A stretch of DNA of 14,579 bases from an uncultured Bacilli bacterium (GTDB lineage: Bacteria > Bacillota_I > Bacilli_A > RF39 > UBA660): positions 1-14,579 of the forward strand of contig CAKONT010000008.1 in assembly GCA_934097255.1 (NCBI GenBank), given 5' to 3'. A program made the translations under genes and the position numbers. The notes beneath the pieces were generated by a model. It was not told the origin of the DNA and made no database searches. It worked only from the letters and a program-made list of their open reading frames with translations. Shown piece after piece: positions 13,852-14,579 of the stretch (positions within the stretch are counted from its first letter, which is position 1; every line of letters begins with the position of its first letter).

Positions 13852-13879
13852 GTTGTATTATGATATTTTATGGTACAAT
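13850..13879 (+). promoter_or_regulatory. Probable xseA promoter
   Basis: Extended -10 TGG TACAAT (13871-13879). The -35 is weak; TTGTTG (13850-13855) at 18 nt is the best candidate. AGGAG at 13888-13892 follows as ribosome binding site. Confidence 0.55.
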
Positions 13880-13902
13880 TAGTACATAGGAGTATTGAAG
13901 TT

Positions 13903-14579
13903 ATGGATGACAAATATTTAACAATTACACAAATTAATAAATATATAAAATATACAATCGATAATGATGAGAACTTAAATACAGTATTTTTAAAAGGAGA
14001 AATATCAAATTTTAAGAATCATTCATCGGGACATTTATATTTTACTTTAAAGGATGAAAATTCGAGGATAACAGCTCTTATGTTTAGAAATAGTGCGATA
14101 AAACTTAATTTTTCTCCAAAGGATGGAATGAAAGTTTTAGTAAGTGGACGAATAAGTGTTTATGAAGCAAATGGTAATTATCAAATTTATGTTAATGAAA
14201 TGATGGAAGATGGAATAGGAAATCTTGCTTTAGAATTTGAAAAATTAAAAAAGAAATTAAGTGAAGAAGGATTATTTAAAGAAGAGTTTAAAAAGAAAAT
14301 TCCAAAATTCCCAAAAAAAATTGGCATTATAACAGCAACAACCGGTGCAGCGATAAGGGATATTATAACGACTATTAATAGACGTTATCGAAATGTTTCT
14401 TTGATTGTTTTTCCGTGTTTAGTACAAGGCGTTGATGCTAAAGAAGATATTGTAAAAAACATAAAAAAAGCCAATGAATTTGATTTAGATACGATAATAC
14501 TTGGTAGAGGTGGAGGATCAATTGAAGAATTATGGGCTTTTAATGATAAAGATTTAGCTAGGGCAATATTTAATTGTGA
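13903..14579 (+). CDS. xseA: Exodeoxyribonuclease VII large subunit, 3'-truncated by window edge
   Basis: 225 codons are visible and the frame is still open at the end of the window. Exonuclease VII (XseA with several XseB) degrades single-stranded DNA to oligonucleotides. Seen: an N-terminal OB-fold (about 1-100: [53 protein letters not shown]), then the start of the catalytic domain with [23 protein letters not shown] and the family signature [15 protein letters not shown], ending ARAIFNC. ATG13903 fits the conserved N-terminus, 10 nt after AGGAG; a TTG at 13895 is out of frame and stops early. xseB is expected just downstream, outside the window. nusB-xseA is a common Firmicutes order. Confidence 0.96.
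   Translation, partial: MDDKYLTITQINKYIKYTIDNDENLNTVFLKGEISNFKNHSSGHLYFTLKDENSRITALMFRNSAIKLNFSPKDGMKVLVSGRISVYEANGNYQIYVNEMMEDGIGNLALEFEKLKKKLSEEGLFKEEFKKKIPKFPKKIGIITATTGAAIRDIITTINRRYRNVSLIVFPCLVQGVDAKEDIVKNIKKANEFDLDTIILGRGGGSIEELWAFNDKDLARAIFNC

Noticed and set aside
13623..13913. Minus-strand reading frame over nusB and the xseA promoter
   Set aside because: Antisense of NusB and crosses a terminator and promoter; His/Asn/Phe-rich shadow composition.
1..14579. CRISPR arrays, insertion sequences, prophage or tRNA genes
   Set aside because: No spaced direct repeats, transposase or integrase motifs, terminal inverted repeats or tRNA cloverleaf seen on either strand by eye.

Overview
The window is a dense, very AT-rich bacterial chromosome segment carrying conserved housekeeping genes. 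Gene content and order (obg; rimP-nusA-ylxR-infB-rbfA; truB; hisS-aspS; nusB-xseA), AGGAGG-type ribosome binding sites and TATAAT promoters point to a low-GC Firmicutes/Bacilli lineage. It is probably one of the reduced, uncultured gut groups near the Mollicutes; that placement is inference. The Trp codons I checked are TGG and the only TGA is a stop in an ATGA overlap, so the standard code is used, not the Mycoplasma code.

Layout. 1-1660 (+): 3' part of obg, one-base overlap to a divergent laccase-domain (PgeF/YfiH) gene. 1626-3286 (-): a two-gene operon, a CPBP membrane protease followed by a membrane-anchored calcineurin-like phosphoesterase, convergent with and overlapping the laccase-domain gene. 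3376-7560 (+): the classical transcription/translation operon with its own promoter and leader hairpin. It holds a RimP lacking the C-terminal domain, NusA, YlxR/RnpM, IF2 and RbfA, nearly all overlapping or abutting; ylxQ is missing. 7568-8906 (+): a MraZ/AbrB-like gene plus truB. 8920-9480 (+): an orphan hypothetical gene with a perfect consensus promoter and its own terminator. 9483-13118 (+): hisS (with a striking Cys-rich C-terminal extension that also looks like a nested small gene), an archaeal-type aspS, and a TtcA-like tRNA thiolation gene. 13176-13373 (+): a non-coding RNA whose rod-like fold, promoter position and terminator suggest 6S RNA. 13375-14579 (+): nusB and the 5' part of xseA.

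Functionally the window is about gene expression: ribosome maturation (Obg, RimP, RbfA), transcription elongation and antitermination (NusA, NusB, probable 6S RNA), initiation (IF2), RNase P modulation (YlxR), tRNA charging (HisRS, AspRS) and tRNA modification (TruB, TtcA-like). The most unusual items are the 13-Cys tail of HisRS behind an internal Shine-Dalgarno and ATG, the single-domain RimP, the archaeal-type AspRS sitting in the usual hisS-aspS pair, the putative 6S RNA, and repeated placement of stop codons inside terminator hairpins.
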